NCBI RefSeq assembly: GCF_014529535.1
Contig: NW_023503493.1
Span: 20,616,001-20,680,000, forward strand
Source: Bradysia coprophila
Taxonomy: Eukaryota > Arthropoda > Insecta > Diptera > Sciaridae
Length of the DNA stretch: 64,000 bases
Direction: 5' to 3'
Below, one piece after another: positions 36,984 through 47,400 of the stretch. The position numbers and the translations under genes are program-made. A model generated the notes under the pieces. The model made no database searches. It was not told where the DNA came from and saw only the letters and a program-made list of their open reading frames with translations. Positions within the stretch are counted from its first letter, which is position 1, and the number at the start of each line of letters is the position of its first letter.

Positions 36984-37483
36984 CACACGGAAAAAAATCA
37001 ATTATTCGAACCAAATTTAATTGTGAAAATTTGGTTCGAATATATAAATATTTGTCACAAATATTTAAAATATTTCTAAGAAATAAATTCAAATTTTTTT
37101 GTTACAAATATTTTAAATTATTTGTCCCAAATATTTTTAAATATTTTTGACAAATAATTTTTAATTTATTTCTCCTAAATATTTCAAATATTTGTTGCAA
37201 ATATAAAAAATATTTGTAACAAATAATTTAAATATTTAGAAGAAATAAATTGGGAATTTATTTCTCCTAAATATTTTATATATTGGTTGCAAATATACAA
37301 AATATTTATAACAAATAATTTAAAATTATTTATCACAAATATTTTTTATATTTGCAAGAAATATTTAAAATATTTAGGAGAAATAAATTCCCAATTTATT
37401 TGTTACAAATATTTATATATTCGTGCCAAATATTTATATATTTGTAGTAAATAATTGTTGAAAAAAACTTTTTTTCCGTGTAG
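36984..37483. mobile_element. 500-bp AT-rich element built from ATATTTGTNACAAATAT units
   Basis: Ends CACACGGAAAAAAA (36984) and TTTTTTTCCGTGTAG (to 37483) are inverted. Nearly everything between is a run of 30-40-bp phrases such as AAATATTTGTAACAAATAAT and AGAAATAAATTC(C)CAATTTATTT, most of them self-complementary, so the whole element can fold at many registers. Confidence 0.7.
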
Positions 37484-37934
37484 TAATTGATACACTAAGG
37501 GCTCTACCGACTATACAAATAATCGAATTATCGTCTATAAATGGTCTTAATGGTCTTATTGAACAATTAACATAGCCCAGCGACAAAACTTTTTCATTAT
37601 CTTTCGAAAGCTCATTTTGAGGGTGTTTCAATACAGAAATCTTCGGGGGAAAGTGTAATGTGTTACGTATCGCGCGCCACACATACTTTTCACACAACTT
37701 AACTTCCATCTTGGACATGTCATGTTTACTAAACTGAATACTAAGCAGAAACGTCGATCTACGTAAATAATGAGACATTTGTTTTGTGGTGTAAGTCCCA
37801 TTGGACACTAACGTTATTATGCGACGGTACATTCGTGTAAAGTTAAACAAAACAAACATATTAGGTAAGATTATACTAATGAATAATGCTTCATATGCTG
37901 CAAACTTTTCCATGTCAAAATCCAAAACAAACAA
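37434..37934 (-). other. Unassigned open frame of 166 codons
   Basis: Open from a possible Met at 37913 (MEKFAAYEALFISIILPNMF); one hydrophobic segment, then a basic/hydrophilic part with several Cys. Its 3' end runs into the AT-rich element at 36984-37483. No family recognised, no clear splice structure. It could be a decayed fragment of a membrane receptor or chance. Confidence 0.2.
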
Positions 37935-38727
37935 ATCCCGTATACCTCAAAAGACCAATCAATAACCTTTAAATTTGATTTTTATTATTATTACAGAAAT
38001 GTATAAAAATATCGTAAAAAAATCTATTTCCTTTCCATGTGTGACAAGAGAAATACGTAATAAAAATGATCACAATATATGAACAGCCATAATTTTTGAA
38101 TATAATATCAGGGATAAAAAATAAATATATAAAATATCAACCAAATTGGAAACGGATCCTTTTCAATTTTGTGTGTATATATTCCCCAGGAAATCTGAGA
38201 CTACACGAAACGGCGCGCATATAGATTTTAAATGGAATAAGAGTATAGCGGCGGCAGATAAACTCGCGACGTGATATAAATCAATATAAATAATCGAAAA
38301 AGCCATTGAAGTGAAGATGTTCTGTTGGTTAATGTTATAAATTAGAATCGAACTCATACCATGCGACTTAATTTTCTTCATGTTTCGTTTACTCGGTGAT
38401 ATTCGCAAAGACACAAGGAAAAGACCATCATCTACCATAAGCCGATAACACTAAACACATTTTTGGAAATGTTCTTGGTCTACACTTTTCCATTAATTAT
38501 TTCCTCTCGCCTTTAACTATACACCACTCGCTTCTGTATAAAATGGTTTCCATTTAATATTTTTATTTAAAATACATTTTAGAGGATTTAATTAAAAGAA
38601 CGAATAATTTATACGTTTTTCCGATCTCATTAGCTTCGTGAAGCAAAAATAAAAATGCATTTCATTTCTCGATGGTGGTGCTGTAGTTGTAATAAATGGG
38701 AACACTTAATAATTAGATTAAAGATTT
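37935..38727. other. Gene-free AT-rich stretch
   Basis: A 91-codon minus-strand frame (38163-38438) has no recognisable feature. Confidence 0.45.
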
Positions 38728-39287
38728 TTTTTCATTACACTAACTACGAAAATTGTAATTTTCGCTTCCCGAATGAGATGCGAAAGTTTAAAAATTCAAC
38801 TCTCAGTAAGCCACGACATCACAAGAGGTGCGAAAGTACTTTCGCCCCCCAAACGAGGATGCAAAAGTAAATGACAGCAACAACAGAGGAGCGAAAGTAC
38901 TTTCGGCTCTCAAACGAAGATGCGAAAGTAAATGACAGCAACAACATGTGTTCAGTATGGTGTCGTTGTGATCGCTGTGATTGTTGTGATAGAAAAGAAC
39001 GTTGTCAATAATTTAATATTTTTTCTTATACCAGGGGGCTGCCGCCCCCTGGACCCCCGCATATTTCAGCATATTTCGGTAAATTTCATCAGTTGGAACG
39101 TGTTTAGGAAGCTCAAATTACAATTTTCGTAGTTATTGTAATGAAAAGTTGTATGGATCACATGGCACGACGTAAAAAAATTCAACCTGTGCGATTGCCG
39201 CCCTGGCCTTCGGCCACGGGCTGCAAACTTCGCACACGGTTGAATTTTTTTACTTTCGTCCCTTGTGATCCAAATAACCATTGCTAG
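38728..39287 (-). repeat. Palindrome island B (inverted copy of island A)
   Basis: Runs in the opposite direction to 20595-20975: TTCATTACACTAACTACGAA start, TTTTCGCTTCCC/GCGAAAG stems, two GCGAAAGTACTTTCG palindromes (38829 and 38890), GGGGGCTGCCGCCCCC (about 39036-39051), and a complete hairpin at about 39154-39275 (GGATCACATGGCACGACGTAAAAAAATTCAACC-type arm against its complement) whose apex is GCCTTCGGCCACGGGC. It is more complete than island A. Confidence 0.75.
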
Positions 39288-40116
39288 CAAAGGGGGATGT
39301 TTTTCTTGTATGTGCAATGCAGTCGAATGACGCGTTCGCTGGATCAGAATATTTTCTTGAGAATTGAGAATTGTTTCTTGAGATTATTAATGTAAACCAT
39401 CGTTTCCGCTCAGTTGGAAACAATTGAATCTTCGTTTCGAGGTAATAGTTCGTAATGAGGGACGTGGGGAATTTTGAATCAAAAAAGTAATCTTTTCTCT
39501 ATCGATGCGTTACCAGCAAATCAAAATTTGCAGAACATTTTAACCTTTCACAGATGGCAAACAAATCAACAGTGTAACTACCGGGTCTATTACTCCTAAT
39601 GACCTAACAATTTACAGGACATTGATGACATCAATTTAATGCGAAATATTTTACTTCAACTGTTTTTAGCTTTATAGAACCACGTTGATCGAAGAGTGAT
39701 GCATAGCAAATGACACAGCCGTCCATGAATGGTTAAAATCGTTTGATTGCTTGTAGTGAGTTTACATAGTTGAATTAACCTACTACACTAAATGGAGCAT
39801 AAATGATGTATAATTACAAGCTGAACATTGTACGTAACAAACTGATCTGTTAAGCTCATTTACCATCATAGTTATTAAATCTATGTTCCAATACATGTGT
39901 AACGCGTTCATTTCTTTTTTGTTCAAATAAAATAGGATTGTGTTAAGTGAAGTGGCCTCTTAATCATATAAAAGGAAAAAGTATACTTCAGATATTATAA
40001 CAGCGGATGCTATCTCAATACCCTCGGAATATTGTTAAGTGGAAACTGTATACGCCGCGAGGTACTTGCCATTTTGTTTTATGCATAGCGCACAAAGCGC
40101 CTCTCCGCTATACATA
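39288..40116. other. Gene-free AT-rich stretch
   Basis: No supported feature; it is the left flank of the mariner element. Confidence 0.5.
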
Positions 40117-40749
40117 TACCGGGTTTTGCAAAAGAAAGTTCATGAAATTTTGAGACAAAATTGAACGCAATCAAATTTTGTCGTCAAATTTAAAATACGA
40201 CATCGTATCATACGCCATTTTGTTATGAGTGATGTAAGAATTGTCGCACAATTTATTTGTTTCATTTGAACTGTTTACATAACAATAATTTTTGACAACT
40301 AATTTGCGAGTAAAATGGTTACGACAAATGCATCTGAATCCATTAGTTGAAAACAACGTCTGCGATGAACCTTAGTGTAGTCCAAAGGGAAGCATCTTCG
40401 AGTTGATCGGGTCGCTCGGGTTACCTCTGTAATTAATTTTTGAGATGTTTCAAATTGAAAATTAATTCCGTCTCACTTTTCTGGCTTACGAACGTAACTC
40501 TCACGGTAGACCTCACGTTGGTACAGGAGGGTGGCGTTTCAAAGTAGAAGTTATCGACCACAAAGTGTTAGTATTTAATCTGGAATAAAAACGTTAAGGG
40601 TCCAATAAAAATAAGTTTGTGTTTTTTGACTTTTTGACTGGAAGATACCGACGGTTGGCTTAAAGTTACCGACGATAGCTTCTGGTTGGTTTAAAGTGGC
40701 TAAAATACTGAATTCATCATTTTAAGAAATGCTAGGTAAAGGCGTTAGG

Positions 40750-42765
40750 AGTGCCTGGCGGTAGCTGGCGGTCGGTTTAGAGTGATTGGCGGTAGCTGGC
40801 GGTCGGTTTAGAGTGACTGGCGGTTGGCTTAGAGTGACTGAATCAACCGCCAGCTACCGTCCGACACTCTAAATCAACCACCAGCTATCGTCAGTCACTC
40901 TAAATCAACCGCCAGCTATCGTCAGTCACTCTAAATCAACCGCCAGCTATCGCCAGTCACTCTAAATCAACCGCCAGCTATCGCCAGTCACTCTAAATCA
41001 ACCGCCAGCTATCGCCAGTCACTCTAAATCAACCGCCAGCTATCGCCAGTCACTCTACATCAACCGCCAGCTACCGACAGTCACTCTAAATCAACCGCCA
41101 GCTACCGTCCGACACTCTAAATCAACCGCCAGCTATCGTCAGTCACTCTAAATCAACCGCCAGCTATCGTCAGTCACTCTAAATCAACCGCCAGCTATCG
41201 CCAGTCACTCTAAATCAACCGCCAGCTATCGCCAGTCACTCTAAATCAACCGCCAGCTATCGCCAGTCACTCTAAATCAACCGCCAGCTATCGCCAGTCA
41301 CTCTAAATCAACCGCCAGCTACCGACAGTCACTCTAAATCAACCGCCAGCTATCGCCAGTCACTCTAAATCAACCGCTAGCTACCGACAGTCACTCTAAA
41401 TCAACCGCCAGCTACCACCGGACACTAATTCAACCGCTAGCTATCGCCACTCACTCTAAGTCAACCGCCAGCTATCGTCAGTCACTCTAAATCAACCGCC
41501 AGGTACCGACAGTCACTCTAAATCAACCGCCAGCTACCGCCAGTCACTCTAAATCAACCGCCAGCTACCGCCAGTCACTCTAAATCAACCGCCAGCTACC
41601 GCCAGTCACTATAAATCAACCGCCAGCTACCGCCAGTCACTCTAAATCAACCGCCAGCTATCGCCAGTCACTCTTAATCAACCACCAACTACCACCGGAC
41701 ACTAAATCAACCGGCAGCTACCGCCAGTCACTCTAAATCAACCGCCAGCTACCGACAGTCACTCTAAATCAACCGCCAGCTACCGCCAGTCACTTTAAAT
41801 CAACCGCCAGCTATCGTCAGTCACTCTAAATCAACCGCCAGCTACAGACAGTCACTCTAAATCAACCGCCAGCTACTGACAGTGATTCTAAATCAACCGC
41901 CAGCTACCGCCAGTCACTCTAAATCAACCGCCAGCTACCGTCAGTTACTCTAAATCAACAGCCAGCTACCGACAGTCACTCTAAATCAACAGCCAGCTAC
42001 CGACAGTCACTCTAAATCAACCACCAGCTACCGCCAGTCACTTTAAATCAACCGCCAGCTATCGTCCGTCACTCTAAATCAACCGCCAGCTATCGTCAGT
42101 CACTCTAAATCAACCGCCAGCTACAGACAGTCACTCTAAATCAACCGCCAGCTACTGACAGTCACTCTAAATCAACCGCCAGCTATCGCCAGTCACTCTA
42201 AATCAACAGCCAGCTACCGACAGTCACTCTAAATCAACCGCCAGCTACCGGCAGTCACTCTAAATCAACCGCCAGCTACCGCCAGTCACTCTAAATCAAC
42301 CGCCAGCTTCGTCAGTTACTCTAAATCAACAGCCAGCTACGGACAGTCACTCTAAATCAACCACCAGCTATCGCCAGTCACTGTAAATCAACCGCCAGCT
42401 ACCGACAGTCACTCTAAATCAACCGCCAGCTATCGTCAGTCACTCTAAATCAACCGCCAGCTATCGCCAGTCACTCTAAATCAACAGCCAGCTACCGACA
42501 GTCACTCTAAATCAACCTCCAGCTACCGGCAGTCACTCTAAATCAACCGCCAGCTACCGACAGTCACTCTAAATCAACCACCAGCTATCGCCAGTCACTG
42601 TAAATCAACCGCCAGCTACCGACAGTCACTCTAAATCAACCGCCAGCTATCGTCAGTCACTCTAAATCAACCGCCAGCTACCACGGGACACTCTAATTCA
42701 ACCGCCAGCTATCGCCAGTCAGTCTAAATCAACCGCCAGTTACCGCCCGACACTCGGCCAGCTAC
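40750..42765. repeat. 31-bp minisatellite inside the mariner element, with orientation switches
   Basis: About 60 units of 31 bp run from about 40838 to 42755, consensus around CAGTCACTCTAAATCAACCG then CCAGCTAYCGM. Variants (CCGCCAG, TCGTCAG, CCGACAG) recur in blocks, and a several-unit block is repeated near 40842-41100 and 41090-41300, so it grew by unequal exchange or slippage of blocks. At the left edge (40750-40836) about three units are in the opposite orientation (GGCGGTAGCTGGCGGTCGGT). Weaker opposite-orientation units (GGTTGGTTTAAAGTTACCG) flank both sides (40630-40735 and 42780-42905). Confidence 0.9.
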
Positions 42766-43151
42766 CGCCCGGTAACTTTAAAAGCTTTCGGTTGCTTTTA
42801 AGTTACAGTAGGAATCTTCCGGTTGGTTTAAAGTTACCGGCAGTAGTTTCCAGTTGGTTTAAAGTTGCTTCTGGTTGTTTTAACGAAGCTTACAGTTGGT
42901 ATCTCAAGCACAAAGTGAAGGTATCAACAAATCTCAATTAAAACTTGGAGCTTAAGATTTACATCATTGATATCAACTTTCTTGGTAAACTTTTCACTTG
43001 GAGTTACCATGAAAATTTTACAATGAAATTTATTAAATTTGAAGTAGGCTGATCTTATTTCGGTTTCCAATAAGTCAGCATTTTCTCGATATTTTGCGAC
43101 TTAAAGGCGTGAGTAGTCCTGTCTTTTGTTTGTTGAAAAATTTGTCCTAAA

Positions 43152-44222
43152 ATGTATTATACAAATGAGGAACGCCGGATTATGTGCAATTTAAGAATAG
43201 ACGAGAGGCTGAGCTATCAGAAAATAGCGAATCGATTTCATACAATGTTCCCCGCAAGACCAAAACCAAGTGCAATTGGTGTCAAAAAAATGTTTGATAA
43301 ATTGCACGGCACCGGAAGTGTTTTTAACCGACCAAAATCAGGCCGTCCGAGAACAGCGACAGACGAAAATAACGAGATAATGGTGCTGGCAAGTGTATCT
43401 TACAAGATGCAACAAAGCGTTCGAGAGATTGCAATGGAAACTGGTAACAGCCTGACGTCTGCCTGGCGTATCTTAAAGCGACACAAGTTTCACCCTTATG
43501 GCGTCAAATTGGTACAGGAATTGTCTGAACGCGATTTTGAGTTACGAGAAGACTTTTGTGTGATCATGGAACAACTTATGCGAGATCCGACTTTCACTAA
43601 GCGGGTTTGTTTCAGTGACGAATCAACATTTCATCAAAACGGTTTCGTTAATCGGCATAACTGTCGATACTGGTCACAAGAGAACCCTCACGAGTATCGG
43701 GAATCACACACGCAGCGGCCAAAAAAACTAAACGTATGGGCGGGGATCTTGGGATGTTCCATCATAGGCCCCTTTTTCATCGACGGCAACCTTAATGGCG
43801 AAAAGTATCTCGATTTGCTTATGAATCAGATAGTACCGGCAATGCGCGCATCAGCTGCAGCACAGAACATTCGCTGGACCGACGTCTATTTCCAGCAAGA
43901 CGGGGCGCCCCCGCATTACAGTTGTGCCGTGAGAGGTTATTTAAATATGGAATTTCCGAATCGATGGATCGGACGTGCAGGTCCTATAATGTGGCCCCCC
44001 CGATCACCAGATTTGACACCACTCGATTTTTTCCTGTGGGGGTATGTCAAAGATCGTGTGTTTCGAACTACCGTGGACAATATGCAAGAATTGGAAGACC
44101 GAATAATCGAGAATTGTTTGCAACCCGACGAAGAATTACTTCAGCGCGTATTGGAGTCGTTCGAACATCGCATACTAATGTGTTTAACTCAACAGGGAGC
44201 ACAATTTGAACATTTGATGTGA
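43152..44222 (+). CDS. Mariner-type transposase, 356 residues, DD41D
   Basis: Intact single-exon frame. Residues about 1-120 hold two helix-turn-helix regions (YQKIANRFHTMFP, then SVREIAMETGNSLTSAWRIL) joined by the basic RPKSGRPRT linker, for binding the terminal inverted repeats. The catalytic part has CFSDESTFHQNG (first Asp), FQQDGAPPHY (second Asp) and WPPRSPDLTPLDFFLWGYVKD (third Asp in LDFF). I count 41 residues between the second and third Asp, so DD41D, the spacing of the rosa/Visitor branch rather than classic mariner DD34D or Tc1 DD34E. It catalyses cut-and-paste transposition into TA. Start ATG is the first in frame, context CCTAAAATG. All catalytic residues are present and no frameshift is seen, so it may be functional. 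Confidence 0.92.
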   Translation: MYYTNEERRIMCNLRIDERLSYQKIANRFHTMFPARPKPSAIGVKKMFDKLHGTGSVFNRPKSGRPRTATDENNEIMVLASVSYKMQQSVREIAMETGNSLTSAWRILKRHKFHPYGVKLVQELSERDFELREDFCVIMEQLMRDPTFTKRVCFSDESTFHQNGFVNRHNCRYWSQENPHEYRESHTQRPKKLNVWAGILGCSIIGPFFIDGNLNGEKYLDLLMNQIVPAMRASAAAQNIRWTDVYFQQDGAPPHYSCAVRGYLNMEFPNRWIGRAGPIMWPPRSPDLTPLDFFLWGYVKDRVFRTTVDNMQELEDRIIENCLQPDEELLQRVLESFEHRILMCLTQQGAQFEHLM

Positions 44223-45057
44223 ATGTTTATCGTTTTCATGCGAGTAAGATTTCATCCACACCAACCCTTTATCCAATTCCTACGCAATTCTTTTGTTTTT
44301 CAGTTCAAAATCAACATCCATTTGGCAATGGAATTATTACAAACTTCACGCTTACCTGTCAAATTCCTCGGCATCTGTTGTTGAAAATAATGAATTCCGA
44401 TACAAAAATGATAACAGACAAAGCTCACAATTTTCGTTGTAATTTGTTGGTTATCTCAAAAAATCACTTTTTATTAATGTTGTTGAATTAAGAATTAACT
44501 TTTTGCTATCTCAAGAAAATCACTTTTATCTGAAGGTTCATGAAAATAAAAAATTTAAACCGGTAAGTTTGCTTGCTTTTTCGAATTGTTCTGACCAAAA
44601 TTTAACTCTAGTCTCATAAGCTTTGTTCATCACTTTTTATTTGTTTTTAAAATTCTTCCTCAAAGGCGACAAAACAAACTGATCGTGATCACACAAAAAA
44701 GCGATGTTAGGGCTCCCATATCGTCACACCACCACTGTTTGTGTGCAATAATTTTGACTCCTATGGTAGAGCGGCACAACATTCAACAAGTGGAATTACA
44801 TTTGTTATCGACAACACAAGACCATCCGCATCTTAATAATGTCGAATAATCTCGTGAATGGTGATTATTTAACTAAAAATTATTGTCAACAGCGCGGTAG
44901 ATTTTTTGTCCTGTCAATAAATACCAATACTAACAATTATGACATTTGTTCCATTTCTTCTTAAATTAATGCGACACGACGGACACGACACAATTTGGCA
45001 TTGGCTGCGTTCAATTTCAAACGAAAATTGACATAAACTTTCTTTAGGAAAACCCGG

Positions 45058-45438
45058 TATAGTTTATTAGCTATTCAGTCGAATGGTATTCTTTGAAAAA
45101 TCGAAGCAGTTCTTAACGTTATCTTTTTTTGTAGAGAGGGCATAAAATACAATCAAAGGAGGTACTTGACCAAGATAAAACAAGCTTAAAGAGGATATTT
45201 TAATTTTCTACGCTAATTTATGTAATGAACAGTACAAGTAAGTTGATTGCATTGGTTGTATTGGAAGCTGGAAGCCTTTCAGTAGGGAAAAGGGTCGACG
45301 TATTTTTTTTTTGCAAAATATTGTAATCTAATTGAGACATAAAACATAACTTTTCCGCCGGTTGAAGTAGTTTCTATTTATTATAGGAAATAAGGAGTGC
45401 CGAAATCAATTTTTATGAATATATGAAATAGTACATTT
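45058..45438. other. Gene-free flank between the mariner element and the palindrome island
   Basis: No supported feature. Confidence 0.45.
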
Positions 45439-47400
45439 CGTACCTAGGACTAAAAGTCTTTTCTAGCGTGTGAGAAGTTTCCAGACAGAGCCGAAGGTCT
45501 GGAATCGTATACGCTAAAAAAGACTTTTAGTCCGTGGTACGAATAGTATTTTTCATATTGGACATTTCGGGTCCTAGGTATGAAATAGTTATTTGTGTAT
45601 CTGTTTTGTATCTCACTTCGTTCGGGCTACAACTCGCGAAATTGCCTAAAATCAAACGTCCAAAACAGATACTCAAAAAAATTTTCATGTAAGGGGTCGA
45701 AAACCCGAGAAAAATCTCGAAACTCCCTCATTTTCGGCCCCGACACATGAAATAGTTATTTGGATCACAAGGGACGAAAGTAAAGAAATTCAGCCGTGTG
45801 CGAGAGTTGCTGCCCGCGCCGAAAGCAAGGGCCGCAATCGCACAGGTTGAATTTCTTTACGTCGTCCCGTGTGATCCACATAACTTTTTATCACGAGAAC
45901 TACGAAAATTGTAATTGAGGCACATAAACTCGAAGAAATGCGTTATCGTATGATGAATTAAACCAAAATATGTTGACATTTGCGGGGGTCCAGGGGGCGG
46001 CAGCCCTCTGGTATAAGAAAATATTAATATTATCAACCAACACAACAATCAAACGTAAAAACAACAACAATATCCTTTGAATTATTCGTCATCAACTTTG
46101 TATGTTAACATTAATCAGAGCACTGGCGCACGGTTTGTTCAATATTGATCAAAGTAAACATCTTGACAAGATTTGACTTTCGCATTATGTACATAGACTT
46201 TCGTATAGATCGTGGATTTGAGCACTATTTCACAGGACTCTCAATGATTGACGCTGTCGGCAAGTCGGTCACATCTGTCACTTCACCAAACAATATTTTC
46301 ATGGACAATATGATCGAAAATTTAATTTCCTAACAAATTATTTTGATTTTTAAATTTCGTATCTCAAAAGACCGACTCGAAGGCAGTGCCATCGCTGATT
46401 TTTGCGGTAGTGACGATAACAATTTCCACAATCTATTATGTATTAACCGATTTCGATACATAACTTGCATTTTTTTACTTTCGCTTCCCGTTTGGGAACC
46501 GAAAATTAGAATTTTCGTAGTTCGTGTGATGAAAAATATTTTTCATGTTTCGGGGCCGAAAATGAGGGCAATTTTTCGAATTTTCTCGGGTTTCCGGCCC
46601 TCTGCATGAAAACTCACATGTGCACCTGTTTGGGACGGTTGATTTAAGGCACTTCCGCGAAATTGCCTCAAATCAATCGTCCAAAACAGGTACACAAATG
46701 ACTAATTCGTACCACGACGGACTAAATAGTACATTTCGTACCAAGGACTAAAAGTCTTTTTTAGTGTGTGAGAAATTGAGAGCCGAAGGCGAGGTCTGGA
46801 ATCGAATACGCTAAAAAAACTTTTACATGACTAGGGATAAAAAGATGAAAAGTAGAGTTTTCGTGTGAATTTTGTTGATCCGAGGCGAAGCCGAGGTCAA
46901 TAAACACACGAAAACGAGACTTTTCATTTTTATCACGAGTTATGTAATGGATTTTACATGCTGAGGGCGTCGAAAGAAGTGCTTAAAACATGAAAAGTAC
47001 GGTTTTCGACGCATGTAGCATGTAATAAATATTATGCACGTATGACAAAGCGGTCGAGGCTTGCCGAGACGGCTTGTCATACGTGCATATTCTTTTTTAT
47101 CGCATAAGCGAAAACGAGACAACAAGATAAGCGAATGACACTTTGACAATTTACAGAAGTATAATGTTTGTTTATATATCCTAGGTGAATAATTTTTTCG
47201 GGGAATCACACCGCGTATGCAATAAAATACTATTAGTCCGTGGTACAAATAATATTTTTCACATGGGACGGAGAAAAAGTGCGACGAAGTCGCACTTTTC
47301 GGGTTCTAGGTATGAAAAGTCTTTTTTAGCGTATTCGATTCCAGACACGCTAAAAAAGACTTTTAGTCCTAGGTACTATTTCTTCACTTGTCTTGCATAT
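45439..47400 (+). repeat. Large palindrome island C, at least nine hairpin modules
   Basis: Modules in order: P1 45439-45541 (CGTACCTAGGACTAAAAGTC arms, GAGCCGAAGGTC apex); a small stem 45551-45590 (GGAC/GTCC); Q 45596-45680; R 45686-45753 (GGGGTCGAAAA / TTTTCGGCCCC); S 45755-45885 (TTATTTGGATCACAAGGGAC arms, CGCGCCGAAAGC apex); GGGGGCGGCAGCC about 45988-46000; T/R/Q block 46477-46703; P1 again 46730-46815; X 46816-46946 (apex CCGAGGCGAAGCCGAGG); Y 46947-47024; Z 47032-47095 (apex GGTCGAGGCTTGCCGAGACG); and P1-like stems with GTGCGACGAAGTCGCAC (47278-47294) to 47390. Module S equals part of islands A and B; X-Y-Z equals 34002-34375. Junctions reuse the phrase ATGAAATAGTTATTTG. No gene; short frames here are shadows. 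Confidence 0.75.

Larger units (their letters stand above)
40119..45057 (+). mobile_element. Complete Tc1/mariner-superfamily transposon (DD41D type), 4.9 kb
   Basis: Terminal inverted repeats: CCGGGTTTTGCAAAAGAAAG at 40119 and, on the minus strand from 45057, CCGGGTTTTCCTAAAGAAAG; similarity continues for about 50 bp to GAACGCA. TA flanks both ends (40117-40118, 45058-45059), the target site of this superfamily. Contents: left end region, a 31-bp minisatellite (40750-42765), one intact transposase gene (43152-44222), right end region. At 4.9 kb it is far longer than usual members (about 1.3-2 kb), mainly because of the minisatellite and long non-coding ends. The intact gene, clean TA and well-matched ends suggest recent activity. 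Confidence 0.85.

Noticed and set aside
40838-42755. Could the regular 31-bp array be a CRISPR array?
   Set aside because: Units are directly adjacent with no unique spacers, variants are scattered through the whole unit, and it lies inside a eukaryotic transposon: it is a minisatellite.
46940-47248. Frames of about 60-130 codons inside palindrome islands, also at 34103-34489
   Set aside because: Both strands of the hairpins are open by symmetry; the same peptides appear from both arms, so they are structural shadows.
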